From positions 2,457,975 through 2,521,974 of the forward strand of contig JAQFVV010000183.1 of NCBI GenBank assembly GCA_028023455.1: a stretch of 64,000 nt of DNA, given 5' to 3'. A model generated the notes under the pieces. The model was not told the DNA's origin. It made no database searches and was given only the letters and a program-made list of their open reading frames with translations. Of this stretch, positions 1 to 13,135 are shown one piece after another. The stretch's first letter is position 1, and each line of letters starts with the position of its first letter. Made by a program: the position numbers and the translations under genes. The DNA comes from Epiperipatus broadwayi (taxonomy: Eukaryota; Onychophora; Udeonychophora; Euonychophora; Peripatidae).

Positions 1-566
1 GAGCACTGCATCTAAAATGTAGGACCTAATGCATCCCTCCAGCAGCTACCCTTTATCTTATTAGCTAACTATAAACCTTTCAGTCCAAAATGAAAACAAT
101 GTTTTCAATTCAAGCTCATTAACTTATATAGTTATATAGATCTGAACTCAGTTCAGCATCCATATATTTTTTGGTGATTGTGTGATGTTTAATATTATAA
201 TACCAATCCTGCCCAATAGGATTATGGTGAATGTGGTTATTAAAGTACCAAAAACACCAAAATGTATGCATGCTAAACTGAGTTTGGATCTATATGACTA
301 TACAAGCTAAGGAGCTTGAGTTGAAAACATTATTGTGTTTTCATTTTGGACTGAGTTAGCTAATAAGGTAAAAGGTGGCTGCTGGAGCGTTGCATTTAAG
401 TTCTAGGCACATTACTCTCAGATTCAAGGCTCCTCACTAATGATAGCCACAAGTTAGAAATTAATCTGAGGATATTGGATAAATAGGCAATAGATAGGAA
501 TTTTATGCACAAACTTTTCTTGCATCCAATGATTACACTGGCTTGCACTGAGTGGTACTATTGTAT
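1..566 (+). mobile_element. Fold-back hammerhead-relic element, family A, copy 1 (cut by window start)
   Basis: The first ~170 bases are an inverted copy of sequence further right (both carry the segments around ctgaactcag, a Ttatctta stretch and gctggag), so the element folds back with its centre near 185-240. The right part matches the family A copies at 9.25, 28.2 and 62.3 kb and ends in the block with ggcttgcactgagtgg found in all. A decayed hammerhead lies at about 431-472: the core reads CTAATGA instead of CTGATGA and the GTC cleavage site has become ATC. This copy keeps a T-A first pair in ribozyme stem II (tagc/gtta), which helps rebuild the family consensus. No coding potential. The left end lies outside the window. 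Confidence 0.7.
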
Positions 567-3540
567 CACTTAAAATTCTGGTCAATTCAAAAGATATAAT
601 AACTATAAGTGATAATGATTCCAACACAACTGAAATAAAACAACTGTATAAAAATATTATCAAAAAAAAAAAAGTATAAAAATAAATATTTTCTTTATTA
701 TTGAACCAGTTTTCATCTATATTAGGGCACTTTCAAAACACACTTTTTCTAATGCAATCACATGACCCTTATATTTATTTTCAAAATACACGTTTCTAAT
801 TCAATATCATGATCTCATATAGGTACTTATCTTTCAAAACAAACAATGAAAATAAATAAATAAATAAATAAACGAAGAAATACTTGTATGACGGCTGAAA
901 CTGCTGCATACTTGAACAAAAAAATGCTTTCAGACTTGGTATATACTGGTAAGTACAAAAAGTATCTTTGTTTTTTTTTTTATAAATAAAAGTAAATAAT
1001 CCGACTATTTTATTAATATATACTGGGCTTGTGATATAATAATTAGTGTATTAGCAGTGACTTTATTAACTGAAAGTTAATTCTTGAATAAAGATATAAA
1101 AAAATCTGACGAAATAATTTATAAATAAGGATATATTTTTTTTTGTTTATAGACAATGTATAGTTTAATTTTAGTCATTAACTTTGTGTGGTAAAGGGAT
1201 GTCAAACATTTTTTTATCTAAGTTATGCAGAGCTCTTAATTTCAGATGAATTAACATTGCCTTTCTTTTTAAACCAATCAGGAAAGTTGACAAGAGGACA
1301 TTGTAATACTATTGAAATAATCTTTTCATATTTGTGTCCAGATAAAGAGAAAAGTTTTGATGCATGAAAAAAGTTAGCTTTTGATATTTACTTTCCTGCT
1401 TTTTAACTGTAAAAACACTAAGGTATTTCTTTCTTTTTGCATATATATAAAGTATCAATTACTAATGAATATAATGTCACAATACAAAACAAATATAGAA
1501 TCCTCTAGCAAAATTTTCAATAACTTTACATTTATAATCAGATCACCATCAATCGTTTTTGCTCATCTAATGTAAAAAGTCACATTTTCATCTTTAAATT
1601 TTATTCTGATAGAAAATATTAAGTACAACATTATTTCATATTTATAAAAAAATTGCAGAAAAAAAAAAATCTTTAAAAAAAAAGTTCTGGCTGTAATTTA
1701 ATTTAGAATATCGAACTTCAATTACAAGCATTTTGGTAACTTTCAGTATTCATTTTCAAGCTAATGTAACAAATTGATTTCCGAGAAATGTAAAAAAAAA
1801 AAAAAGAGATTCTAACCTTTCTGTTAAAAGAAAATGAACTTTTCATTTTTTAAAGAAAAAACTTGGAATCTCAATAATAGGTATTTAAAGGTTATTGGAA
1901 AAGAAAAAAGTAATTTGTTGACATTTATTTTATAGATAAGGAAAATACTTTTTATAAAGTTAATTGGATTATGCTATGAACATTGTGAAAAGAAAAAAAA
2001 ATGGACTAAAATTAATGATGTTAAATTCTTTGTCTAAAGATAGGTGGAGTAACTAGGTAATAATATACTGTAAATACAAAAGCAGAAAGTTAAATGGATA
2101 TAATAAGTTATTAGAAATTAGATATTTTATAATAATTGTATTTCTATCATAAAATATAGATCACTTCTAACTTTTTTATAATTGGAGTTGAATTCCAGCA
2201 GTGAGAATACATTCAGAAATGGAATAACTTGGAAAATTTGTTTTGCTAACTATGTGATGAAAATGTTGACATCATTTTTTATTGATTAATAGAGTAAAGA
2301 TGCAATTGAAAAAGAATTAATAATGAATTTATAGAAGTATAAATATATGTATAAAAAGTCTCTTTTGCCAAACAAAAGATGTCATTAAAATTAGGGAAAT
2401 GGGATAATAACCAAAGTAGATTGAAATTTGGGATGCTATAAAACTTTACATAATTCCTGGGCTTTATTGACTTAGAAGTTTTTGACTTCAATAAATATGT
2501 TTCAAAGCATTTTACTACAGAACTAAATGATAACAGTTAATAATTATAATCTGATATTTTGTTGTTACTCGATATTCACTTAACAACATTTAATTATATC
2601 ACATTATATTATAAGCGTTACACTTTTACTTTATTAAAATGAAAAGAAATAATATAGTATGATGTCATTACAGGGTATATTCTACCTGAGTTTGTATGAT
2701 CTAGTTACTAGATAGCACCACATAGAAGATATCATTGAAAAAGTTTCTCAATAAGATATAAAATGTATATATTTGTCACGCAATCCATAAGAAAGTAATT
2801 GACTTAGTCAGTTATGATAAATGAAAGCAATTCATAAGAAAATGAAAATTTAAATAGCAATCTAATTATGTTGAAAAGTTTATTAATTAAAAACAAATAA
2901 ATAATTTTCATTGTAGGAAGTAAAAGTAATAAATAAGATTGGAGCTTAAATATCTTTATGTACAGAAATTATTTTTAATATTTAAAAATGCAATAAATAA
3001 GACCCATTGATTCATTGCCTATAAGGCTTAATTAGTGTGCAGGATGAAAAAAATACATATTCTAAAATGTCAACCCAAGGTCAGGCTAAAATGTGTTTTT
3101 TTGTTCGAATCACTATAATAAAAAATAAAAAAAATCTATTTTCATTCTTTACCAAATGAGTTGACTGATATTCTTTGTGTGATTTTTTTGTATGCGTATA
3201 TGTATTTTCTTATATTTATTATACATGCACATATATATTCCTATTCTCCTCATGACCAGGTTTCATATTTTTTGCATGATAAATGTGCATTGGTTACAAG
3301 GTTCATGTTAGCACAACCATCTAACAAGTTGTGTTGAAACTAAAATTATATAGTCTTTTTCATTTGCATATAATTGGCAATAAATTTCTTTGTCACAATT
3401 TTAATACAACTATCACAAGAAAAGACAATTAATAATTGTGTAATAAAAATGTTAAAGCTTTGTCAACTGATAATATGAATATATATATAAAATACATATT
3501 TTCATATTATCCATGTGCAAAATCTTCGTTTTAACATATA
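567..3540. other. AT-rich sequence without recognisable genes
   Basis: About 3 kb of A/T-rich DNA with short poly-A and poly-T runs and an AAAT microsatellite near 850-870. Open frames are short and biased to I, F, L, K and N, as expected from base composition. I see no repeat shared with the rest of the window. Confidence 0.5.
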
Positions 3541-3545
3541 TATAT

Positions 3546-3779
3546 ATATATATATACTATAATACACCATATACTCCTTAATTTACACTCTACAATGCAG
3601 TTTAACATATGATTTATTTTATTTTCTTCCTAAAAGTTTCAACTGTCCAGCAGTCATCATCAAAAGCTTTGATGATGACTGATGGACAGTTGAAACTGTT
3701 AGGAAGGAAATAAATCATATGTTAAACTGCATTGTAGAGTGTAAATTAAGAAGTATATGGTGTATTATAGTATATATAA
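3546..3779. repeat. Near-perfect palindrome (MITE-like), arms ~115 bp
   Basis: The two halves are reverse complements with few mismatches: ctataatacaccatatac at the left reappears inverted as gtatatggtgtattatag at the right. The centre is cagtcatcatcaaa / tttgatgatgactg around 3665. Both ends run into TA dinucleotides, so the insertion probably lies in a TA microsatellite and a target duplication cannot be read. A transcript of either strand would form a ~110-bp hairpin. No reading frame. Confidence 0.75.
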
Positions 3780-6700
3780 TTAAGCAATGCAAATAAGAAG
3801 TGGAATGAAATTTAATATGAATGTATACTAAGAAAATGGGGAAATGTGAAATTTACAGCTACAAACATTTTATTAAATGTGTATTTTTCTCACATACATT
3901 TTATACAATATATATATTTTTAAATGGATTTGTTTTTTGAAATTTTATTTCTTATAGACTGCTTTTAACACTTATCGCAAGTATTATTTTTTGTTTGCTA
4001 AATCATAATATACTTTCATGCTTTTTATTTAATGTATTTCTTATTATAATTGAATTACTTTTTGGAATTTCATTTTTATGGATTGCTTTCATCCAACACA
4101 TTTATTGTTGTCAACTACTCTTTATACAATTTACTTATTGTATTTTTATGGATGCTAAAATTCAAATTATTTTCATGCTTTTATGTAACTTCCCATTATA
4201 AACTAGTTTCAGTGCAAAATATGATCTATTTATTTTATTTTGCCTCATATTTGCACTTTATTTTTTGTGAATTGTTTCATTTAACATATTTACTGCTTAG
4301 TAAATACTTGCTTTTACTTAATACATTTTTTGTCCCAAATGTAATTCTTTTTGGAATTTCCTTCCTTAGAAATTGTTTTTTTGTTTTTTTTTTATTGTTG
4401 TGAATTACTTTCTTCTGGTTTACATTTATATTGCTTTGGTTGTTAAATTATTTTTATGCTGTTCTTTATTATACTTCTTATTATAAATTCAATAATAAAT
4501 ACAACAATTTTATTTTTATAGGCTAGTTATTTTCATTGTTATCTCTTATGTTCTGCCAGTTGGCAAGTAAACTTACAAACTCAGAACATACATTGTAATG
4601 GTATCAATAGATTAATATAAAAATAAGATATTAGGAAGTTGAAGGGTGAAGTTTTAATTTATAAAATAAATAGAATTAGAGGGTTATTTAACACCTTTTG
4701 TCTTAAAATGTACATTTGATAAAGCAGTATTGAAGATGTTTTCATTTATCTATGAAATGATCCACATTTATATAAGACATTTGGAGGACCTAATAATTGA
4801 AAAGATTACCTTTTATTCATGTATTGAAAATAAAAATATCATTGTATCATACTTCTGCTTCTATAAATAAAATGAACCAAATCATATAATAACAACTCAG
4901 AAGAATAAATCATATTATGTATTACAATACATTGATAAAATGTTATTACAGTAGTAGTTTTCATTTACTATGATCTATATGTTATCTTCATATCAGTTTT
5001 TTTGTTAATGAGTATTTAAATATTTATTTTTTGTTTATTATGATTTTAGCTTTATTTTACAAACAAATATTTAAATTTGATTTGATTTTTTGGGATGTCT
5101 TGAATTTTTAAATAAAATACATTTATGTCAACAACAGTTATGATAATAATAAGCTCTATGTCCTTATGTTAAGTTAACGAAGAAAAGAAAAAGACCATGT
5201 AATGAAAATGCAAAGAAGCTTGAAAATGTATAATGATTTATTTAATGCCCCACCCCCTTCTATTTATTTATTGTATTGTCAACTCAAGTGACAGGCTGAA
5301 CATAACAGTTTTGTTTATTTAACCAAACAAACTTCAGTTTTGTTTCTTATTTATCTCACCTAGGAGATAATCCAAAAAGCTTGAGCTCTTTCTTAGTTCA
5401 CTGCTTACATGAGAAAATTTTATAAACTCCAACTTGACTTTTTTCTAAACACTTTAGGTGAGCAAAGTAGAACTGGTTTTGTATCTCTATTTTTCTGAAT
5501 AATGGATTGATTTTTATTGTAAGCCCCTTGATCTTTTCAATTCATTGTCAGAGTTCTGGTGCTACATTATAGCTAAGTAATATTTCCACTTTAGATCTAC
5601 CATTCAGCTCAAATCTATATTTAAACTTTGAAGCAGTAATTCATGTTTGTTTTCTAGCATCTCTCAAAAATCCATGTTTTATCAAATGGAAAAAAATAAT
5701 TATCCATTATTAAACAGAGTAAGCAACCATTTGCCAAAAATATTTATGTTGAAGTATTCTCATGTTTATAAATGGTTATTTCCCTTTTTCATAACAAAGC
5801 GATCAGTTTGTGATTTTGATAAATCTTTTTTTATCTTTATCCAATGTTGATAATGCTTTTTGCAGCTTTTTCCAAAAAAAAAAAAAAAAAGAAAATCTAT
5901 ATTTTAGATCTATAGACTTTTCTGCACTATTTTTATCTTAGATTTTAATAGATCTTTTTTTGACTTTTTTTTATTGTAGCAAATAACTTTACATTATTCT
6001 TGGCCAATATGTTATTGTCTTCAAAATGCATGCTTCTGAATTTACCCTAATGCTCAATCAGCTATTATATTTCATTATATGAGTTCACTCTTTTCATGAA
6101 ATATTGGGAAGTTATTTATATAAATCAATTTGGAAAAGCTAATTATCTTTTCAAAAATAGTCAAAATAATTCCCACTGATATTTTGGCATATATAACTCA
6201 ATTATGAAACTTAACAATTGAGAAGTTTTAAGAAACAAATTGATTGCTAAGATATTGTGGAGCTTTTGATTGAGTCTATCAGAGGTCACTTTCAATAATC
6301 TCTCCTTTTAAATTTACAAAATGAATATTAGTTTTTGTTTCCTTCTATTTAGTAACTTTGAGTTAGAATGTATGGGATTTTATCCAATATTATTTCCTAA
6401 ATGCTAATATATCTCTAGGATCAATAGTGTAATTTGTTTTTTTGGCATTTATTGTCAATTTTTTTTTGTGTGTCTCTTCCTCTTAACATTACTTAGATTT
6501 TAAAAAAGGCAAAATTATGAACATAAAATTAAAATTTCATAATTTAATGATTATATTTTTAATAAATAAATAGTTTAGTTTGAATCAAAAAACTTGTTAA
6601 ATATTTTTTAATATTATTAGTTAAAAAAAAGTGATGCGTTTAGTTAAAAAGAGCACTATTGCATTTACAGACTTTGTTAAGTGATGATATTATTAAATAT

Positions 6701-7779
6701 TTTTTTCCAATTAATTTAACAGATCAGAAGCCATTCCAGATGTAGTAATTTCATTTTAAATAAATTGTGAGTATACATAACTAAAATAAGTTACTCTATA
6801 AGTAAAACGTTTTGTTACTTTTTAATGAATTCATCATTAAATAAAGCAAATTATTTTGTTTTAATCTTTACAACAATTGATTATTTAATTTATAGTTATA
6901 TTTATTCATGTGCTCCCCATTTTCCACATAGCAATGTCATCTGAATCCTTTGGACTTATCTAGTTATACCCCATTCTAGAGCTCAGTTTGTTTTGACAAA
7001 TATAAAACAAATTATGTTAGCTATTTTATTTAATCATTTGAAACAATTGTAAATTTGATTTATAATTGTATCAAACCATACCTGCCTCGTATTTCATTTG
7101 TGGTGATGCCCTTGGAATTATTTTAACATGTCCCTAATTATGCTATTTTCCATAGTTCTATTTGTTCTTTAAAATTGATTTCTTTTTTTATATGAATGAT
7201 TTTTTTTTCTACTAGAATTCACTTCATAGTTTAGTTGATAACATTGCTTTATATTCTAACATTGTTTTAAGCAACTTTTTAAAATGAATCTATTTTGGAT
7301 TTATCATTAAATACTGATCTTCAAAATTATTCACAAACCAATGCTAATTTATTTAAATTCAATTTTTTAAAAATTCAGTTTTATTTTTATCTCAAAAAAA
7401 TTGCAGCTCTACTATTATAAATATAATTATTACTGTATAATTTGTAAAAAATTATTTAAATTGTTTATTCATACTTTTATCTTTTTCAATAACATTTTTT
7501 GGCATGATCACATTTTTAAGTTTTTATTGTCCTAAGTACTGTTTTTATATGCAGTATGAAGTACTTATTCGACTAATCAACAATTTATTTTTTATTTCTT
7601 TGCAGATTCCCACATATCTTCATGTGTTTACTGATCTATGTCTTTTTACAAATATCATGGTTATTGTTTTTTTGAACTTGCTTTATTTGTTTCCTATGCT
7701 AAATATATATATATTATTACTTTTTCGGTCTTTTTTAGTTTTACTCTTCTTTAAATATAAATATTAATTCTTATTAAGT
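3780..7779. other. AT-rich sequence, T-rich on this strand, no genes seen
   Basis: Four kilobases of very AT-rich DNA. From about 3.9 to 4.5 kb the plus strand is strongly T-rich, which gives the 117-codon F/L/Y-rich open frame at 4050-4403. That frame has no recognisable domain and looks like a composition artefact. I see no repeat shared with other parts of the window. Confidence 0.45.
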
Positions 7780-8110
7780 GCAATGTCAGCACGCAATACT
7801 TATATAAAGCTAAAACTTTAGTACATGCACCTTGAGTGCTTAATTTTAGCAAGAGAGACCTCTACAAATCATAACACGAGATTCGACTTTATGAAGATAA
7901 GAGGGACCCTCTTATCTCTAGCCTATTTTTTTTAATTATATAGGCAAATCTAAAGCATTTTGATTTGGGAGCATGAAGCTAATAAATTCTTCACTGATTA
8001 AGTCCACTATTTCTATTAAACATTAACATTCGCGAAATCTTTCGATTTACAACGAATAAATTGTCTTTTCTGAGACGTTTTCAATAATAAAAAAAAAACA
8101 GCAACACGTC
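7780..8110. repeat. Diverged single arm related to the 12.2-12.7 kb palindrome
   Basis: The stretch around 7898-7955 (ctcttatctctagcc, then ataggcaaatctaaagca) parallels 12,338-12,393 in the palindrome (ctcttattcctacgactc, then atgagcaaatctaaagta). Order and spacing are kept, with substitutions and small gaps. It looks like an old single-armed copy. The match was found by eye and is partial. Confidence 0.4.
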
Positions 8111-9253
8111 AATAGAACTAATTTATTTAATCAAGTATTATTGATAAAACAAATAGGAAAACAAGTAATACAATGAAAGAAAGGACAAAATATTATAAAT
8201 GATAAAGGAAAGTCATAATAATGTAGAGAATTTTCTGAACCAGTAAATAAATAATTATAGTTGCAGGGTGGGTTTATGGTATAAAACATTCAAATATTAG
8301 ATGAGGATAACAACTTTCTTCAACTGACCCAAATGACATATGTATTTTGTTTTACTCAGTTTACTCAGCTAAGAATTGATTGAGGATTTGGTAAATTTTT
8401 AGTCTGTTGCCATAGTTCTAAACAAGCCAATAAAACAATTGAATTGGATTTTAAAATGAGTCTTATTCAGTCCCTATATAAAACTTAGATATCAGACAAA
8501 TATATATATAAATATAAAGTTTAAATTGTTTTGTATGATAAAGATTTGTAATATAAAAGCATAAATAAATATTTAGCATACTGACAATTAATATTAGTAA
8601 CATTTTTTAAAATTATTATTTTAAACATAAGATGCTAGAATAATTTTTGTTAAAAATATATGATAAAAATAGTAGGTTACTAATGTGGATTAAGCTTTTT
8701 TATTATTTGTCCATTGTGTCTTGCTAAAAAGACTTCTTGGAGTTATAAATTTTTTCCAGAAGATTACTTATGTATATATTAAAAAAATGCAAGAAAAATA
8801 AAGTATATATAAACAAGATATCAAGATAAAAGTTAATAGATCCTTTAAGGGTCCTGAGCATAATAACTAGTCCATCCACTATTCTTATGACAATTGATCT
8901 TATTCTATGGTTGCTTTATGTTTGAACCAATAATAATTGTTTCACACAAAAAATTAATATTTGTGAAATTAAATACATTAATGTAAATGATCAAAATGTG
9001 TTACTTTCAATAAAACCAAAATAAATTTGCTACTTTTACAATAGCTTCTAAATCCAATTTCACATTTGCATTATAGGGAGATGATAACATTTATAAAATT
9101 TTATGAATAAATAAAAGTTCTGCATATTTTGGTGCAACAGTAGAATGTCAGATTCTGGAATTTAAGATCCACAGATCTTATCCACTTCTATTCCATTTCT
9201 GGTGTTCAAACTTCTTATGAACTCCCAACTAATAAGGCCATTCAATTATTAAT
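8111..9253. other. AT-rich sequence, nothing recognised
   Basis: No open frame of note, no inverted or tandem repeat, and no match to the repeat families in the window. Confidence 0.45.
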
Positions 9254-9797
9254 CTACTAAATATCACCTGATCACCATTCTTTATGCTTACACAAGCTGC
9301 TTACACAGAGGCTAAACTCTCCATACAGTAGTGTTACTCAGTGCAAGCCAGAGTAATCAATGGATGCAAGAAGGTTTGTGCATAAAATTCCTATCTAGTG
9401 TTTATCCAATATCCCCAGACTAGTTTCTAGCTTGTGGCTGCCCAATAAGATTATGATGACTGTGGTTATTAAAGAACCAAAGACACCAAAAAGTATGGAT
9501 GCTGAACAAAGTTCATATCTATATGACTATACAAGCTAATGAGTTTGAATTGAAAACATTCTGTTTTTATTTTGAACTCAAAGCTTTATAATTATCTAAT
9601 AAGATAAAAGGTGGCTGGTTGCATTGGATCCTAAGATCTAGGTGCAGTGCTCTCATATCCAAAGCTGCTCACTGATCGAATGCCACAAACTAGGATGAGT
9701 AGGCACTAAATAGGGATTTTATGCACAAATCTTCTTGCATCTATTGATTACCCTAGCTTGCACTGAGTGGCACTACTGTATGAAGAGTTTAGCCATT
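9254..9797. mobile_element. Fold-back element, family A, copy 2
   Basis: The left end (ggctaaactctccatac at 9313) is the inverse of the right end (tatgaagagtttagcc near 9780). Outside the left arm lies an inverted copy of the family's 3' tail (tgatcaccattctttatgc). The hammerhead block is damaged in both halves. The left half is cut in the ribozyme (cagccacaag missing its CTGATGA side). The right half reads CTGATCGA and then loses the GAAA and GTC part in a deletion joining directly to gatgagtaggcac. It is older than the copies at 54.5 and 62.3 kb. Confidence 0.65.
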
Positions 9798-10255
9798 TGA
9801 TTATATATTTATTTAATAAATGAAAAAGTATATTCTCTAATGAGTAAAAGCAAAAATAAATTTTCAATATAAAATTTGAATGATTAATTAATGCAAAATG
9901 AATAGATTACTAAAATGTAAATTTATAGATGAGGTATCCTGTAATTTCTTCAGTTGTTTAAAAACAGTACTATTATTATTTTTATTAATTATATATTTTT
10001 ATAGGTGATTTCAAATTACAGTAACCTGCAATTTTTCAAGAACTAAATATATTAATTTATGCTGTACTATACTTATTGGAAAAATTAATTCTGCATACTT
10101 TGACTGCCCGAGAACAGGCAAATTGCGAATTTTTTCGGACAATAGTTCACATAATCTTATAAAATGTTTTGAATTCACATTTGATAAAAAGATTTCGTTG
10201 CAAAAGTAATTTAATATTTTAAAAATACTATAACTCTATAAACTTTATCTTTTGC

Positions 10256-10496
10256 CTTATTATTATGTAATTCAATACAGAGCATATTTTGCTACAAAGG
10301 AAATATTAACAATATTACAAATTAACTACAACTTAATATTATTTTTGACCGGCAGATCATGTTCAAAGCATTGACTTTATTCAGTACTATGAAAATGGCC
10401 TGCTCAGTCAAAATCAGTGATAAATTGTAGTTAATTTGTAATGTTGTTATTCCTTCCTTTGTGGCAACTAAGCTTTGTATTGAATTGAACATACTA
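10256..10496. repeat. Imperfect palindrome (MITE-like), ~240 bp
   Basis: The left arm (ttcaatacagagc, then ctacaaaggaaat, then acaaattaactacaa) is answered in inverse order on the right (ttgtagttaatttgt, then ttcctttgtgg, then tttgtattgaa). The unpaired centre (~10,345-10,420) contains gaccggcagatcatg and ggcctgctcagtc, which are partly complementary. Further outward similarity suggests a longer, rearranged element. No target duplication was found. Confidence 0.6.
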
Positions 10497-11521
10497 TAAC
10501 TATTTGAAAATAGGCTTATTATTATTTTTATTTAATACTATTTTTAAAACTAAATTCCGCTGCAGGTTTTTTTTATTTTTATACTCGCTATTTTGTTTAT
10601 TTCTGTTTGAAATATTTATATGAACATAAGTTAAAAAAAAAATAATTTGAAATCTTTATGTGAACATAATTAAAAAAAAATTAAATCCATATTTTAAAAA
10701 TGATTTTCTTTTACAATTTTGGTGGCAAAACAGACGAACTTATCTCCCCATAATTAAAGAAGAAATAAATAATGCGATAAAACCTTATTTCTGTTTTTTT
10801 ATTGTAAACGTTCAAAAATCATTCCTGTTTTTATGGAAATTTGAAGTTATTGATTTTTACTAAATATCATTCTTATTTTTTAAATTCGCAAAAATGAAAA
10901 ATTATGAAGATATATGTTTAGAAAAAAGATAAATGTTTGCATAGACAGTTAAGAAACTAGAACTGACCAGTATGTAGTATAGATCTTTGGATAGAGACCG
11001 AAAAATAATTATGATTATATAAAGTTCACATTGGATGATTGATTTTCTGAGGGGGGAAGTGAGTGATTTTTAAATACTATTAGGTTCTATGTTTATAGAT
11101 TATATATACTAAAATTTTAACTCATATCTATCTTTTTATTGGGCTGTAAAATGCTTGTCTTTCTAAAAAAAATACATACAGCACTTGAGATAATGACCTT
11201 GATGTAGTTAGCAGCATATCCTCATGCCAAATTCATGACTTTATATACAAATGTGACCTGGATAATGCTTAATATTTTTTCAATAAATATATCTTCCCCC
11301 ATATAGTTAACTCATAATCATTCTAGCTAGCTATGCAGTGGTGATCATTAAATGGGCTAACAAATATTAGCTAAAAGATAATGACTTTAGGATGATCTGA
11401 GTTGAATGGATAAGTATTAATGAATTGATTTTAAAAATATATTGTAATATAATGAATTGTTCACTACTTAATATCATACTCCTATCACCAAGCATTTACT
11501 TATAGATGAACTTTCATCGTC
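10497..11521. other. AT-rich sequence, nothing recognised
   Basis: Contains only short open frames of composition type (for example a 67-codon frame at 10,660). No shared repeat found. Confidence 0.4.
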
Positions 11522-11531
11522 CAACATTATA

Positions 11532-11644
11532 TTTTGGTCTTGCATTGGTGGTCGAGAGGTCAGCGCGACTGCCTTGCACTTGCAGGCAGTTGCTCGGGTT
11601 GCGGGTTCGCGTCCCGACCGATGCTATGACACACACAAAAAAAA
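11532..11644 (+). mobile_element. Short tRNA-derived SINE with A-rich tail
   Basis: The head at 11,542-11,624 folds as a tRNA. The acceptor arm is GCATTGG/CCGATGC (7 pairs, one G-T). The D arm is GTC/GAC with box A tggtcgagagg. A 7-bp anticodon-type stem is actgcct/aggcagt. The T arm is gcggg-ttcgcgt-cccga and includes box B. The 3-bp D stem and extra variable bases resemble a class II (Ser/Leu-like) tRNA. The head is followed by an acacacaaaaaaaa tail. Exact 10-bp direct repeats caacattata flank it (11,522-11,531 and 11,645-11,654), the mark of LINE-type retroposition. GC content stands out from the surroundings, so the insertion is recent. Boxes A and B would supply a pol III promoter. Confidence 0.85.
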
Positions 11645-11884
11645 CAACATTATAATTTGTTTTTGTTTTCATTTTTTATACTACTATGTGATAGATTATA
11701 CAAAATTCCCCTAATGGTTTGTTATTGAAAAAATTCAATCATTTATGATTAATCATGAAAGTAAAAAAAGGAATGTAAACTAAATAAAAATCTCTGAACA
11801 AACGTACTATTAACAATTTTTTTTTTTTTTGTAAAATCCAACCTTTAAAGCATTTTAATCTTTTTGTAGTTTTTAGTAGATAAT

Positions 11885-12866
11885 TTATTAGTTATCATGA
11901 TACCTTCATATTAGTCTGGGTGGTGAAGTTTTAGTCTTCATTAATTATGATTATTTATGATTGCTAAATATTTGACAGTACATTTCATTTAATTAAGTAA
12001 ATTTAACTTTCAATGATTTAAAGAATCATTTTTAGCTAAGTTGTAAATAACTCCACTTTCTGTATTAATGTCAATTTATTGAGTGACAAAACATGATCAT
12101 CTGTAAAACATAAGTAGGTCAGTGGTAGCTAAAAGTTAATAAAGAATATATAGTAGATATAAAAATACTCTAGAGATCTTCAACAACATATCTTTGAAAG
12201 TTAAATTTACTTACTTGATTAAATTCATTCAAAGATCAGCCTTTCAAGCTAATTGTGCATGCGTCTTTTGCGAGTGTTAACTAATAAATGAATACTTCCC
12301 TCCACAATACAAGATATAGTATTTATGCAGTAATAAAAGGAATCCTCTTATTCCTACGACTCAAATTCTTTTATATGAGCAAATCTAAAGTACTGTTGAG
12401 GAAAGTGTGAGAGAAGAATTCTCACTTTAAATTACTATTTACGATGTTTGGATGAAGACAATTTCACCGACGTCATTCATCCAAACATCGTAAATAGTAA
12501 TTTAAAGTAAGAATTCTTCTCTCACTCTTTCCTCAACAGTACTTCAGATTTGCTCATATAAAAGAATTTGAGTCATATGAATAAGAGGATTCCTTTTATT
12601 CCTGTATAAATACTATTTCTTGTATTGTGGAGGGAAGTATTCATTTATTATTTAACACTCGCAAAAGACGCATGCACAATTAGCTTGAAAGGCTGATCTT
12701 TGAATGTAATACAATTGTACACATAGGGTCATATAAAAATAAATGCTTATTTACTTGATTAAATAAAATGTACTATCAGATATTTAGCAATCATAGATGA
12801 TCGTAATGAATTTAATGAAGATCAAAATTTTGTTACCAGGGCTAATATATAAATACCATTATCAAT
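11885..12866. repeat. Outer inverted repeat, disrupted by an inserted palindrome
   Basis: The left arm at ~11,885-12,013 (with gattgctaaatatttgacag and aagtaaatttaactttcaa) is matched in inverse by 12,765-12,866 (aaatgtactatcagatattt, agcaatcata). A second inverse copy of the aagtaaatttaactt part sits at 12,194-12,225. Arms differ by perhaps 15-20%, so the outer element is old. The space between the arms is filled by the younger palindrome at 12,226-12,706. Confidence 0.6.
12225..12750. mobile_element. Inserted palindromic element with ~230-bp arms and asymmetric tail
   Basis: cattcaaagatcagcc at 12,226 pairs with ggctgatctttgaatg ending at 12,706, and nearly the whole interval folds on a centre near 12,463. 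Arms are about 95% alike. The direct repeat ttacttgattaaat stands at 12,211-12,224 and at 12,751-12,764. If it is the target duplication, the element has a 44-base tail past its right arm (12,707-12,750), the same layout as the family A elements. I found no hammerhead core in it. Alternative: a MITE whose apparent 14-bp duplication is part of the outer repeat. Confidence 0.6.
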
Positions 12867-13135
12867 AAGTATGAAAAGTAATACCAGATATCTATAATCA
12901 TTTTATAGTCAATAAAAATTATTCATGCTTTTATTTTTTATCTGAACCGATTTACAATTAATCATAGATTCTCAATGAGCCATTAATGCATGTAAATTGT
13001 TAAATATATGCTCCAATATATATTTATGTATCAGTTCATGTTCTGTAAGGGACAGAATAGACATTAGTGTTTTCCTGAAGGTTGTGATGATGCTGTTCCA
13101 GTTGTATTTTTATATTGGACTTTAGAAAATTTTAA

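Noticed and set aside
3640-3710. Hammerhead-like gatgatgactg ... cagttgaaac in the 3.6-kb palindrome
   Set aside because: The would-be stem II is offset by two bases on one side and one on the other, and stem I has only two pairs. Not a hammerhead by canonical rules.
4050-4403. 117-codon F/L/Y-rich frame as a membrane protein
   Set aside because: Hydrophobic only because the strand is T-rich; overlapping frames look the same, with no conserved motif.
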